From NCBI GenBank assembly GCA_036346405.1, contig CM070548.1:69721739-69785738 (forward strand): a DNA stretch of 64,000 bases, given 5' to 3'. The notes beneath the pieces are model-generated. The model was not told where the DNA came from. It did no database searches and was given only the letters and a program-made list of their open reading frames with translations. This DNA comes from Phyllostachys edulis. Its lineage: Eukaryota > Streptophyta > Magnoliopsida > Poales > Poaceae. The translations under genes and the position numbers were made by a program. This document shows positions 46,520-57,872 of this stretch, in pieces; position 1 is the first letter of the stretch, and each line of letters starts with the position of its first letter.

Positions 46520-49504
46520 TTATATATACCCCTTCCCCCTTTTTAAGGAAGGTTTTATATAATAAAGCTCAGGGGACCCCCCCCCCCTTTTCTTTTTCCT
46601 CCTCACAGAGGCCAACTGAAGCAAAGAGAAATTAGCATCATCTCCTTCAGTCACCTCCATCTCCTCATCAGAGAAAGCTTCATGAAACACTACAACATCA
46701 GGATCATCCTGATTTGTATCAGTTTCATCTTGCATTTGTCCATTGCTTTTTCTACTTTCCAACAACAAATTGACTCTAGCTTGCTCTTGCAATCTCAGCA
46801 AATCTAGATTACTCTCTACCATCTCCAAAGAACAACCCAAACTAATGCCTAAAGAAGAGGCAATTCGAAATAAAGATTCATTAGAAGAATTACTCACAGA
46901 AGGAAAGGAAGAAACAATACCTTTCCCCTTTTCTAGATCCTTGACTCTTGCTCTCTCTCCTTAACTTTATTAATAACATTCACCTCCTCACTATCCTTGA
47001 GTCTAGAACTCCTTCTTGGATTAGACAAACTTTTACCTCCATGTTGTTGACAGATATCATCCCCAAAGCTTTCTAGCTCTTGACTATCAGCCACCACAAC
47101 ACCCACCTGTTTAGCAAAGCAATCAAGATCTGATTCCTGAGTCCCAATCCCATCTATGCCCTCACTGCCTGATAACTAGACTCTTTCTTGACTTCCAGTC
47201 CCAACATGATCATCTTGACTTCCTCCCATATGCAGCTGTTTGTCTTCTTGATCAGAAGCAACTTTGTTCTGACACTGCAGACAATCAACATCCTGTTGAA
47301 ACTGTTGAACCACTGGATTTTCATCTGCTAACATGTGAGCATTTGTTGCAGGAACTTTGTCATGTTGCACATTCAAGCTGGCTGCTTCCAAATAAACCTT
47401 TTTCCTTGATCCCAAGTTGGACACATTGTCAGCACTCAAACCTTTTTGCCTTTTGGTTTCTCTAACATGAACCTCTTCAGCCCCTCCCCCCTATGTCTGT
47501 AAGTCAAGCATCAACACCAGAGTTAAGCTGAATGTCCCCTCTAGTCCAACCTATCTCTACCACTGACTCTGTGTTGAAGAAAATATCATATAGAAGCAGT
47601 TTAGGGGTAGTCACTTCAGATTTGATAGGAATCTTAAAAGGATCCTTAACTCCTACTTTGATTCTAACTTCATCAGACTTTTCAAGTAAATCCATATCTA
47701 CCTCCTGAACAACTCCCAAAGATGACCCAATCTCACACAAGACATGAAATGTTTTCATTGTGTCAGGAACCCCATTCACTCGCACCCAACCAAGATGAAG
47801 TTTTCCTGCTACCATAGTTTCAGGAGTCCATCTGGCCACACTAATCTAAGCTCCAGACCCCCTTAAGGTCACTGAAGAGAAATGTGAGACCTCTCCAATT
47901 CTTGCAACAGAAGGAAACCGCATCAAGAACTTCCCAGGTCCATTAACCTTAGCAATCCACTCCCATTTCCAAGAAAAAGTCAATGCAAAATCATGCGCCA
48001 ACTGAGAAGCAGTGAGATTACCAGAAACCACAGTCACCATAGCCATAGAATTATTCCTATCCTCCAGAACCAAGTCCCTTGCATGCTCCACTACAAAACA
48101 ACCTAAACCAGAAGCAGCATATCCCACAAATTTTGATCCTGGCTTTGGCTGTCTCAACCAAGCACACTTGGAGGATATATGAGAATCTTTCCCACAAACA
48201 TTGCACAAAACTTTGTTAGGACAGTCCTTGAGAACATGACCTTTTTCACAACACTTTTATCATATCATCTTAAATGACTCATTAGCTGTAAAGATAACAT
48301 TGTCATTCACCTTATTACCATGTGAAGGAGACCACTGATGAAGCCGTTTTGGATCCATTATTGGCATCTGCTCTTTATCTGGCCCTTTCTGCTGTAAAGG
48401 ATTAAATTGAGAAGATCTGGTTGTCCTCCCCTACTGACCTACATTCCGAGCTTGACCAGAATCTGAAATAAAGCAAGGCTGCATATCCTGAAATTGAGTG
48501 CTATCCGACGTCCCTTGTTGTAGAAACATCTGATTTGGCACCTGCTGTTGAACTCCATAAGAAGAACTCTGAGCTAGCCTATTGTGCATCTGTGACTTCG
48601 GATTATCTGAATGGCCCCCTGAAGCATGTTGCTGATGCAGCCCATCAATGCGACTCTGATGCGAAAATTGATTCTGCTATTGATGAAACTGAGGATGCAC
48701 AAATTGTGTACCTAAAGATCGATCCTTCTGTTGGCCTTGATTTTCTCTCAAATCCCCTTGAGTTGAATGACGCGGAAGGTGCCCTCCTTGATGCTGCGAC
48801 TACAAGTTCATCCCTGACTGAAACATCGGAGGATTGAATCGGCTACCTGTCTCTTGACGATGAAATTGCTCCCCTCGCCCAGATCCATTGAAGCAGCTCG
48901 CGAATCGTCCTCCCTGACCCCCCCTCCCCGGCCTGCCATACTCAGAACTCCACCAAACGATTTCTCCTCAACAGAAGGTTGTGAAATCCCGTGAGAAGCT
49001 GCAACCTGAGCAAGCTCCCCCACCACCCGCTCCAATCCGAGACCATGAGCCCCCAAACGAGAAACCAGAGCTCAAATCTCCTATCCCCTTATTCCTGTGT
49101 CTAACCCTAGCGTGAGGTTCATCAAGCCACAAATGACACAGGAGAGGAGAGAGATGGTGAAAACAATCCGACTGCTGCTCCTCAGACTCCCTAAAATCTA
49201 GGGGCAAATCCGACATTTCACCATGACTGCATCTCCTAACCCTGTGCTCATCCCATGGGCCGTGAAAGTCCCCATGGGCCGAACCTCCACCACGAAAACA
49301 AGCCTTACTAACCTGCTGAGAGGAAGTAGAGGTGCCCTCCTGGAGACCGTTACCAACACTAGATTCAAACACAGGTGCCGAGGAAGCAATTGAGGGGCCA
49401 GAAGCTTCGTCTTCCATCCTAATGTTCGTATCTATCTTTTCTCTCAAGAGATTCCATTCTAAACATGTGCTACTTAGACCTTCATAAACTTGAATATCAT
49501 CCAA
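46520..49504 (-). pseudogene. LINE ORF1: nucleic-acid-binding protein with CCHC knuckles
   Basis: A start at 49504 gives MDDIQVYEGLSSTCLEWNLL and a Ser/Gly-rich N-terminus. Two adjacent knuckles follow in the middle: KCCEKGHVLKDC, preceded by two stops, and CNVCGKDSHISSKC (near 48165-48240). After these come a conserved fold region (FLMRFPSVARIGEVSHFSSV; HLGWVRVNGVPDTMKTFHVL) and a Ser/Gln-rich tail ending VRRKKKRGGGSPELYY and TAA near 46520. ORF1 would coat the RNA. It is broken into at least five frames. Confidence 0.82.
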
Positions 49505-50020
49505 ATTGAATCATTTCTGGGCTTCTAAAAAGTGGCCAACACCTTTTTGTTTTTTTGCTTTTGTTTTTGCCGTGAATAACATCGTTTGGATTCCATATAT
49601 TCCTAGAGTAAATAACAAGGCCGGTTTCTGCACAACGAATTAGGAGCACACGTACATACGGATGACGGAGGCCAATACAAAAGCATATGGAGTTTCAACA
49701 TCGCGCTGGCGAGCGAGCAAAAAATCCGAAGGAAGAGGTACACTCTTCTCCCATATTAGTACCACAACTGAACCGCAGACACCAACATAAATATGCACCT
49801 CCAGCCATCGCACCAGCCGGGTCTTTACGAGCCCAATCCATACCCTCTTCCGTCAAAAGCGCGGCGGCGTTGTGCGTCAATTTTGCCCGGTGGACAAGGT
49901 CCGGCCAATCTGTTGTTGGTGTCGCTCATCTGTGCCGTTGTGCTGAGGTGGAGCAGGGCGGCCATTGAGGATGGATTCTTTTTTAAACAAAAAAAAAAGA
50001 ATTATAGAAATAAATAGTTG
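49505..50020. other. Unassigned sequence after the LINE
   Basis: It may include the LINE 5' UTR. Around 49690-49990 the composition is gene-like on both strands, but no product is recognisable. It ends in an A-rich stretch near 49986. Confidence 0.45.
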
Positions 50021-50312
50021 AAAAAAATTACAAAATTAGACCTATGTCACAATTTTAATTGGCGACAAGGACTCTGTCGCCCATGGAGTAGAGCATTGTC
50101 GCCAATTCAGCTCTTTGTCGCGAATTGACGACAGGAACTGAATCCCTGAATTGTCATTGTTTGAAAGGAGCACATGCCACAAGAGAAGTCACTGTCAGCC
50201 AATTGAATTGGCAATCGGCGACACAAGTCATGTCGCTATTTCAATTGACGACAGGGGTTGACTTTCTTTTTTGTTGGCGACAGGGTCTCTAGGTCTAGTT
50301 TTATTTTTTTTC
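50021..50312. repeat. Possible small TIR element with GCGACAG motifs
   Basis: The left end reads GAAAAAAATTACAAAATTAG and the reverse complement of the right end reads GAAAAAAAATAAAACTAGAC, an imperfect inverted repeat. The interior holds ATTGGCGACA, TGTCGCCAATT and TTGACGACAGG in both orientations, like transposase-binding motifs. No clear target duplication was found. Confidence 0.4.
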
Positions 50313-50343
50313 CTTCAATATTTTTTTAAAAAAAATATTGAAG
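50313..50343. repeat. Perfect hairpin at the edge of a gypsy LTR
   Basis: CTTCAATATTTTTTT pairs exactly with AAAAAAATATTGAAG, with one extra A in the middle. It ends one base before the LTR start at 50345. Confidence 0.85.
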
Positions 50344-50344
50344 A

Positions 50345-53085
50345 TGTAACGCCCCCAAAAATCTGGGATCGTTAAACTCTTTACAACCGTCCAGGATGTG
50401 CACTTGCGAAATAAACAGCGTCTCAAGCAAGCTTTCGATTACAACAAAAATCAGACTTTTATTACATAAGATTAAGACTTAACAGCCAGTTTTAACCTGA
50501 CACGAGCATCCAAGCCCAAAGTTAATATAATACAAGGCAAAAGAATTTCAAACCACAAGCTCGCTTGAGCGCGGTCGAGACCAAATAACAGTAATCACTG
50601 CCTTTCGGGGGTCCACCAAAATCCTTCTCATAAGGATCCTCTGTAATTTCCCAGGTTTCCTCTGTAGATGTTTTGTAGATATTGCAAAAATGAGTACTAC
50701 TACCGTACTCAACAAGCCACATGGAAATCCTAATTAATTACATGCTAGGATTATCAAAGGAATGGTACAGTTTTACCATAACAGGCATATGTGGATACAT
50801 TTTGTATTTAAAGCAGATTATCTTTAAAACAGTAAAATGATAATAAATAATAACATCCGGGGTTTCTCAACAATTGCACAAACCAACTTAATATCTCAAA
50901 AACTCTACTTATGTCTCATGTACTGGAATCACCCATGAACACAGCTTCATTAACCGGAAGCACGGCGTATTCGAATACCTTTAATTATACACTCTACAGA
51001 GTTGCCCAACTTTACCCACAAGATACATCAAACTCATACTGTCAGATCAATATACACGCAACACGATAGCATGCGACTGAGTTGAGATAACAAAACATTT
51101 TCACTGCTCAACCTTTCTAGCCTCTACTCGGTAGGTTCTACTCCATACAGCCCTCGGGAGACCACCAGCCAATGGTGGAACTTGTGCCCCGATGCTGATG
51201 GGACCATACCGTTGTATAGACCAGTGAGTGTCCCTTCAGGCCCACTCTTGTCCCACCCCAGTTCCGCGCTGCTCCATCACACAAGAGCACACGCCTTTCC
51301 TGTAGATATTCGATCGGAAGAGCGGTGTACTAAGCCAGGGAGTCATGACCACACATGTGGTTGAGCGGTTTCTGTGTCTATAACTTGGCATAAGGTTTTT
51401 GTCCTTACCTATCTTATAGTGAGGCGATAGACCAACACCAACACATGGTTGTCCGCACTCACCTTCGACTCACTTTTATCAAGTCTATTGGGTTGTTCAA
51501 CTTCCTAGTCTCAACCCTCAACTCTCCACCAAAAACCATTGGCGAACCGCCAATACTGCTTTTTAGGATTTATAAACACATGCTTGGTGACAAATCTACT
51601 TATATAGATAATATTTTACGTAAACTTGTTAAGATGAATATGGCCTACAAGTGCTAGGTGAGTTTGTCTGTGGAGTATTAGGATTTATCTATTTATCATG
51701 GCATTCAAAAGTATTATTTGAATATTTAAAGTAATTAGCACAAATACTGTAATGAAAGTAATAATAAATACATGAAATGTAGATTCAAAATGATCAAAAG
51801 AATGCGACTTTCCTCCTTGTGCAAATTCTTCAAAATACTGGTCTTGTCCGACGTCTTCTAGAGTCTGGTTGTCAAAGTCGTGACCTAGCGCGAAAAGAAA
51901 TAAAATAATCTAAATAAAATCTGGCTCGACAAGAAATGAGCTGGGAACAACATGCAAGTAAAGAAATTCGGAAAAGAAACACAAAGAAAGGTGGTGTGAA
52001 AAGGTAGAAATTTATTTGGTGTTTAATTGAACTGAACAGAGTTGAGAAATGGATTCACAGGCTCGAAATGGTCAAAACAGATATAAAATGTCAAATTAGG
52101 GTTTTAGGGGATGAATAGTGACGTATATGAATAGTACTGCTTTCACTATTCATACACGAAATGGGTAGTGAACAGTAGCTGCGTTTACTGTTGGCAGAGA
52201 TGAACAGTAGTTGCCTTTGTTTTCGTAGCGTGAACCGTGTTGGATTTACTGTGCTGTGAATAGTACATGGCTGAAATGAATGAACAGTAATGGGCTAAGC
52301 CCAATTACTGTAGTGGCCCATGGCCAAAAGGCTAGGCCTTTAAGGCCCAAGGTTGAAATGGCTTGAGTCGCATGGCCCAAGGCCAGCGCACTCGCCTGGG
52401 CCGAGAAGGAGGGAGCCGATGGTGCTCTGGCAGCTCCGGTGGCCGACGGCGAGACCGGGTGGTGAGGGGAGGTTCCTGGTGGTGAGAACAACCCATTTTT
52501 GGGTGTTTTGCAGTAGAGGAAGTGTGGAGGTGGGGCGGCGGCGTCAATGGCGCACGGCCGGGATAGAGGAGCGACACGGTGACGCTCCGGTCAAGCCCCA
52601 GGCAAGACGGTCGGTGCTTGAGCACCAGTATGGCAAGAGGGTCCTAGGGGTAGTGTTGGTGGGGCTTGGGGTGGCCTGAGATGGCATGACGGTTGTGGCC
52701 GTGAGAGGCGCAGTGGAGGAGGCTCGACGCCGGCGAGATTCCGGCTGATTTGGGAGTTGAGTGGTTGGGGGGGAAATGCGGAAGGGCGAAAGGGAGCTAG
52801 AGCCGGATTTGGGAGGGAAGGGGAGGTAGGGAGGCGGAGAATTTCACCCGAGAGCTCACCTTGGCAGAGAAGGAGGCGGCGGGGAAGCTTCAAATTCGTT
52901 GGCGTTGAAGAAGATGATGCTGAGGGGAGGTGGGGAGGTGGGTCGTGGAGGAGAAAGGGTGCCTTGGGGCGGCTTTTATAGAAAGCGGAAATTGGGCTGC
53001 AGTTTCTAAAAAGGGAAACTTTTCAAATTTGAAACAAAAAGCTTCAAATTTTTTGAAAACCTGAAATTTTAGGTTGATACCCGAG
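50345..53085 (+). mobile_element. Gypsy-type solo LTR, right end uncertain
   Basis: It begins TGTAACGCCCCCAAAAATCT. Its internal order (CGTATTCGAATACC, ACACTCTACAGAGTTG, CCCACAAGAT) follows that of the LTR at 20086, so the two are related LTRs in the same orientation. No gag or pol is present. Similarity to LTR-type sequence (AAACCTGAAATTTTAGGTTG) ends near 53085 without a clean CA end or matching duplication, so it is probably truncated. The GC-rich part at 52240-52990 gives only composition ORFs. Confidence 0.7.
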
Positions 53086-53232
53086 AGCAGAGAGTGTGAG
53101 CTGGCGCTCGCTGCTGGAGTGCTGGCCGATCGTCGTAGGATGTAGGCCACCATCGGTTCTTCGAGATTTGGCGTGTTGAGCCGCCTGCCAGCCTATAAAT
53201 AGGCACACCTCCCGAGCTGCACCGCCCAGAGG
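53086..53232. other. Unassigned sequence with a TATAAATAGGCACACC motif
   Basis: Nothing recognisable as coding. The motif CCTATAAATAGGCACACCTC with the following CGAGCTGCA recurs near 53748-53785. Confidence 0.4.
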
Positions 53233-53241
53233 GGGGGTGGG

Positions 53242-53374
53242 GGAAGAAAATGCTATGGGACGGGGCCTCACCGTGAGGCCCCGCCCCATCACCATCCATC
53301 ATCTCCCACCCCCCTGATCCAACGGCTCGGGGGCGGGGCCTCACGTGAGGCCCCGTTCTATAGGATTTCCTTCC
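53242..53374 (+). mobile_element. Mutator-like MITE (133 bp)
   Basis: The left end GGAAGAAAATGCTATGG...CGGGGCCTCAC and the reverse complement of the right end GGAAGGAAATCCTATAG...CGGGGCCTCAC match at about 25 of 30 bases. The flanks are GGGGGTGGG on both sides (53233-53241 and 53375-53383), a 9-bp duplication as in Mutator-like elements; the flank is low-complexity, which lowers certainty. Each end also holds its own palindrome (GGGGCCTCAC against GTGAGGCCCC), so the whole can fold into a cross-like structure. Confidence 0.72.
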
Positions 53375-53383
53375 GGGGGTGGG

Positions 53384-55429
53384 GGTTCTATTTTTTTTCC
53401 TCTAAAAAAATACCCTTCTGCCAGCTTCGTCAATGTCTGGATGGATTGATTTTTATGTTGCCTCTCGATCAGTTAAGTCTGGCGGTCTCGGGATTATTCG
53501 CCAATAACGTTGACCATCAAACATCAGTACCATATAGAAATAAATTGCTTTTTAGCAAATGTTAGAACCAGTGGACCACCCTATCACCAAGAGTCGTTCC
53601 TTGTGATTTCAACAACTAATGATCATATGATCATAAGCTCTTTGTCTAATTCAGAGGCTTTCAACCCTGGCAGAAAAACCAGAACCCTGTCTTTCTGGGA
53701 TGGACATGTTTAGTCCCATACCGCTAATCACAAGTACATCGACCCAGCATAAATAGGCACACCTCGCGAGCTGCACTGCCGGGCCCGGTTGCGCGAGCCT
53801 GTAACTCCAGCCATTGGAGGGCTAAAGAGTTGGTGAGTGAAAAGGTAGAGTGGGAAAAGCCATGGGCCTTGCCTGGGCTGTGTGCTGGAGCCTGCGCTCA
53901 AAGCCTGGTCGGGCACTGTGGGTGCCCGGCTTCCCCATGAGATGGGACCGGCTTTGGCTCGGAAAGGTCGCCGACGGCGACGGGCGCGGATTTTACCGGA
54001 GGGACTTGCATGTGATGTGCTCCGGTTGAGCCCGAAATTGTTGCTTTCTGGGTTTCCATACGCCGGAGCGAATGTGATTTGACCCAGTCACATGTTGTGT
54101 GACGAGGCCTCCGCTCCATGAATGTGGGCGGGGACCCGTATGGTTGCGCTGGGTTCGCACACTACCCCTCTCATCAACTCTTTTGTTTTTTTTCGTAGTT
54201 TTTTTTTTGTCGTTTCATGCTTCGTACACACTCTGGGCCGTGCAAGTTGATTTTTAAGCTTTTGCAGTGAAGCACGTGTGACTATGCGTTTGTATGTACT
54301 CGATCCAACGATGGAATGTTTTCCAATGAAGAATGACATCAAACACTTCACTTTTTAATTCCAAGATAGTTATGACGCTACGATTTCAACAACTGGCTCA
54401 AGGAAGTGGCAGACTATTATCAGTACCAAACTCCTGACCTCCTTAGGGCCCTTCTTAGATTTGTGCCATGTGACGAAATTCAATCTCAAAGTAGCTTTTT
54501 AACCCCTATGCCTAAAGAGTAAAAGATTTGTTTGCTTTGTTATCAATGTGAACCAAACTAAATTTTGGCAATACCAATTAAAATTGGCTATCATTTGGTT
54601 TGCTAACAATATTTGGTAATATCAACAAAAATTTCGTAACATCAACGAAATCCAATGTCACACACCAAAATTTGGCTTGGCCGTAATCCAAACAATGTTC
54701 TTTTTGACAAATATTAGCTTTGTCTAAGTTTTGGCTATGCTAAATTTTAGCTTACTTTATTGGGATCATTAACCAAACAGCCCCTAAGACTCCATTACTA
54801 CTGTTGAACTTTCTCCCCCCCCCCCTCTCACTCTCTCTCTCTCAATTCCACTCCTACTCTCTCCACAGTTGACGGTGGAGAGATTTTGCGTCGATTGCTC
54901 GAGCTCCGCCGGGAGCGTGCACGACATGCGTGGCTGGACACATGGAAGCGAAGCATCGGGCGATCCCACAAACGACCTCCTCCGACGCATTATTGAGCCG
55001 TAGCTTGATCACCGGGATCTCCACCATCTTGCGGCCTTGGGATCATGGCATCCCCGATTTGTTTGTATTAGTAGTAAGCGATGGCGCACACGGTGGTGAC
55101 TTGCCACTGGGTTTTGTCGGGGGAAAGGAACGAAATTTCGGCATCATGAGTGAAGGTTGGTTCAGTGTTTCTTGGGGGAATTAATCATTTGCCCCGCCTT
55201 TGATCAATCTTCTATTATTTGCATTTATTTTGGGGTTGGTTTATTAAAAGCCTCGATTTAAATTCTTGATTGATATTTTGTTATTTTCGCTTTTTGCATT
55301 TACATTTGCTATTTCAGCCCACACAAAAACCCTCTTCCCCTTCTTCCTCCTCCTCTCATCTTCTCTTCTTTTTTCTTTCCTTGCTTTCTCTTCTTTTCTT
55401 CCTTGCTTTGCCCCAGCCATAGCAGACCC
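53384..55429. other. Unassigned low-copy-looking sequence
   Basis: About 2 kb without a protein or RNA gene that I can support. It contains a second TAAATAGGCACACC motif near 53750 and an AT-rich part with repeated AAATTTTGGC/GCCAAAATTT-like words at 54540-54740. There is a CT microsatellite near 54828 and a pyrimidine-rich run before 55430. Short ORFs are not convincing. Confidence 0.4.
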
Positions 55430-56270
55430 TGTAGGATCAAGGATAACCGACTAGAGGGGTGAATACGCAATTTTAAACCTTTTGGCTAAAATCAATTTTT
55501 TAGTAAGTAATGAAATGAAATTTATTTTCACAATTCAATGCCTAAATAATCTAAGTCTTTCCAAGTACACCAACCTCTCTAGACTAATCTAAACAACCAA
55601 ATCAAGAGACAAATATTTGATAAGAAAGTAAATGCACTAAGAGAAGAGCAATAGTAATCTCAGAAACTTGTTGGTCTCCTTTAATCTACATTGAGAAAGC
55701 TTGAACAAATCAAGCCAGCTCGACATAAGCACACCCCTTGATCACTAGTAGTAGCTCTCCTCCACTTCGGATAGGCGAGCTCCAACCTTCACAATCAACC
55801 GGGTCTTCTCACAAACTTCTTGAAAAGATTACCGATACACCTCCTTCAAGCTGTCTAGGAGGTGGCAACCTCCAAGAGTAACAAATCAACAACGCTTTGC
55901 TTGATGATGCTCAAGTGTCACAAAGATCAAACTCAACTCAATGCACTTGAATGTACTCAACAACCTTTAGAACATGGACTTTATGCTCTCAAGGTGTAAG
56001 AGATGAAGAAAAGGCAAGTGTATTTAATGAGGGTTCAAGAGTATCCCTTGCTACAGGTGGAGGGGTATTTATAGCCCCAACCCCCTCCATTAGAAATTAG
56101 GACACGAAATTCTATAGAAACAACATTCCTGGTCAGACCGCAGGTATGAGGCCAGTCAAACAAGACTACAGTCCCAACGGTAAAATTCATTAGAATTAAA
56201 TGCTACAGAATATATCCGTTATACTGGGTCCATTCAAACCGCCCACTCGAGGTCTATTTGCGAAGATCAT
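55430..56270 (-). repeat. SIRE-type LTR fragment related to Element 1
   Basis: It begins TGTAGGATCAAGGATAACCG, the same start as the LTR at 9310. It follows that LTR through the AAGCTTGA-CAA-TCAAGCC block, CTCCAAGAGTAACAAATC and the GGGGTATTTATAGCCCC TATA region. It breaks off at 56270, where the inverted LTR pair begins, so only about half of the LTR remains here. Confidence 0.8.
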
Positions 56271-56974
56271 GTGGATATGATCCTAATCTTAGTGTGTTGA
56301 ACAATTGGCAATAGCATCGAGGTGTTTGGAGAAACCCTCGTTTTCGGTAAAGTCCTCATCTTTGTCAGTCTCAAAGCGGTCAAACCGGCCCAAGTGTGGC
56401 GGTCGACCACTGAGTGGCGATCGAGCCAAGACCGCCAAATCAAGGTCAAACCGGCCATGGCTTAGGTCAAGTGGATGGCGGTCAGACCAGCCTTTGGGCG
56501 TGGGTCTTACCGGCCAAAATAGACTTTCAATTTTGGAGCTGGGCCAAAAATAGAGGGTGTAGGCAAGAGAGGGGATTCTCCTACACTTGGTCTCATAATT
56601 TTTGGAGCTTCGAGTCAAAAGTTCTATTGGTTTGAAAATTCCAGTAGGTTTTGGATTTCTAGGGAGGAAATTTGGCTAAGTCCTAGCTGGGTGGTCGACC
56701 GCCAACAGTGATTGGCCGACCGGCTGTGGCGGGACGGCCCGGCGGTGGAGGCCGGCCATGGGTTGCGATCGACCGGTTTTAACTTGTTTAGATTGTGACT
56801 TGGCGACGATGTTTGTTGGTTAGGTCAAGTTCATGGGTTTCAATGCATAGATGTTGCATGATGCATGTTTTGGCTAACATGGGTCAAGTTGTGAAGAACT
56901 TGTGCCCGGAAATGGTTGCTTGGTCTATTGTTGTGCAGGTGGCTTGGAGTCAACTATGGTCAACGACGAGGAGG

Positions 56975-57450
56975 ACCGGGACTAGGTTAGGAGAACCGAG
57001 GTCCAGAACGGTCATGGATGTTGGGTGAGATGGTTGGACTTAAGCAAAGCGCAAGATGGACTAGAACCATAGAAGGAAAAGTTTGAGCAAATGCCTTTAT
57101 GAAGGTATGTGCTTATGCCTCATCAATTATGTGAATTGATGATTGTGTGTATCGTGCGGTGCTACGTAACGGTTTGCTTGTTTGTGATGGTTGTAGGATA
57201 CTGGAGCTAGGTCATGGTGAGGCGGACTAGATCGGGACTAGGTTAGGAGAACCGAGGTCCAGAACGATCGAGGTGGTGCTGGAAGGTGACTGAAGCTAAC
57301 GGAGTGCTTACAAGCCGAGAAGACAAGGAACCGAAGCGGAAGCTACCAGTGGTGAACATGACGGGCTGCGGTAAGGTTGACCGGGACTAGACTCAGGGAT
57401 GAGTTGAGGTCCGGACTAGGCTCAGGGAGGAGCTGAGGTCCTGAACGATC
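56975..57450 (+). repeat. Dispersed internal repeats in the left LTR arm
   Basis: CGGGACTAGGTTAGGAGAAC and ACCGAGGTCCAGAACG occur at 56976 and 57233, and a modified form occurs at 57381 and 57411 (GACTAG-CTCAGGG, GAGGTCC-GAAC). The other arm has one copy of this segment (about 60395-60475, in reverse). Confidence 0.8.
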
Positions 57451-57861
57451 AAGGAAGTTGGGTGCATTTATGGTGAGAGAGGTAGTGCGCCAAGTGACTT
57501 GGTCCCAGTTGCAAGTGAGGACGGTTCGATGGGATCCGGACACGTGAGAGGCTTGGCGGGAAATCATTGGGGCTACATGGATGATGACGGAGCATGAGAG
57601 ATGCTTCGAGGCGAAGGAATCGTCAAAGGTCGGTAGAGGCGTATTTTGGGAAATTTCCCTATACCAGAAAAGTGGTGAGTGGTGGTGTGCAAAACCACCT
57701 TCTTGTTGGAGAAACCGGCGCAAGCAAGGCAGCGCAAGGAGAGGCGATCTAGGTCAAGAGAAGATGAAGACGGGCGCTTTAAAATACGTGCGTAAGTGAA
57801 ACCCGTTTGTGTGTGGGCTTAACGGGTGCCCGTTTGGGATGTCTCTCTACGGCTAGCCTCC

Positions 57862-57872
57862 ACTATAAATAG
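57862..57872 (+). promoter_or_regulatory. TATA box of family A LTR, left arm
   Basis: CTATAAATAGG lies in CCTCCACTATAAATAGGGAG, the same context as in the solo copy at 23757. The right arm has lost this part: the corresponding place near 59970 is shortened. Confidence 0.5.

Larger units (their letters stand above)
42671..49504 (-). mobile_element. L1-type non-LTR retrotransposon (LINE), near full length
   Basis: On the minus strand: ORF1 with CCHC knuckles, ORF2 with AP-type endonuclease, RT and a C-terminal zinc region, 3' UTR and a poly(A) tail of nine (the T run at 42671-42679). The 3' end reads AATAGAAACTAGGGAAACC before the tail, as in grass L1 elements. I could not find a target duplication, and the 5' limit is uncertain; 49504 is the ORF1 start, and a 5' UTR may extend further. 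Confidence 0.9.

Noticed and set aside
49695..49968. Possible host exon near the LINE 5' side
   Set aside because: Both strands show short ORFs, but none continues or resembles a known protein.
49505..50340. Remainder of the Element 4 3' LTR on the far side of the LINE
   Set aside because: The expected GAAGTTCCCTTATATC sequence is not found there, so the LINE is not shown to be a clean insertion into that LTR.
52246..53344. Many ORFs of 80-110 codons
   Set aside because: Composition artefacts of a GC-rich LTR part and the flanking MITE; no conserved motif.
54446..54784. Tourist-like MITE, from TTA-GGGCCC to AACCAAACAGCCCC-TAA
   Set aside because: The ends do not match as inverted repeats, and the supposed duplications are TTA and TAA, which are not direct repeats.
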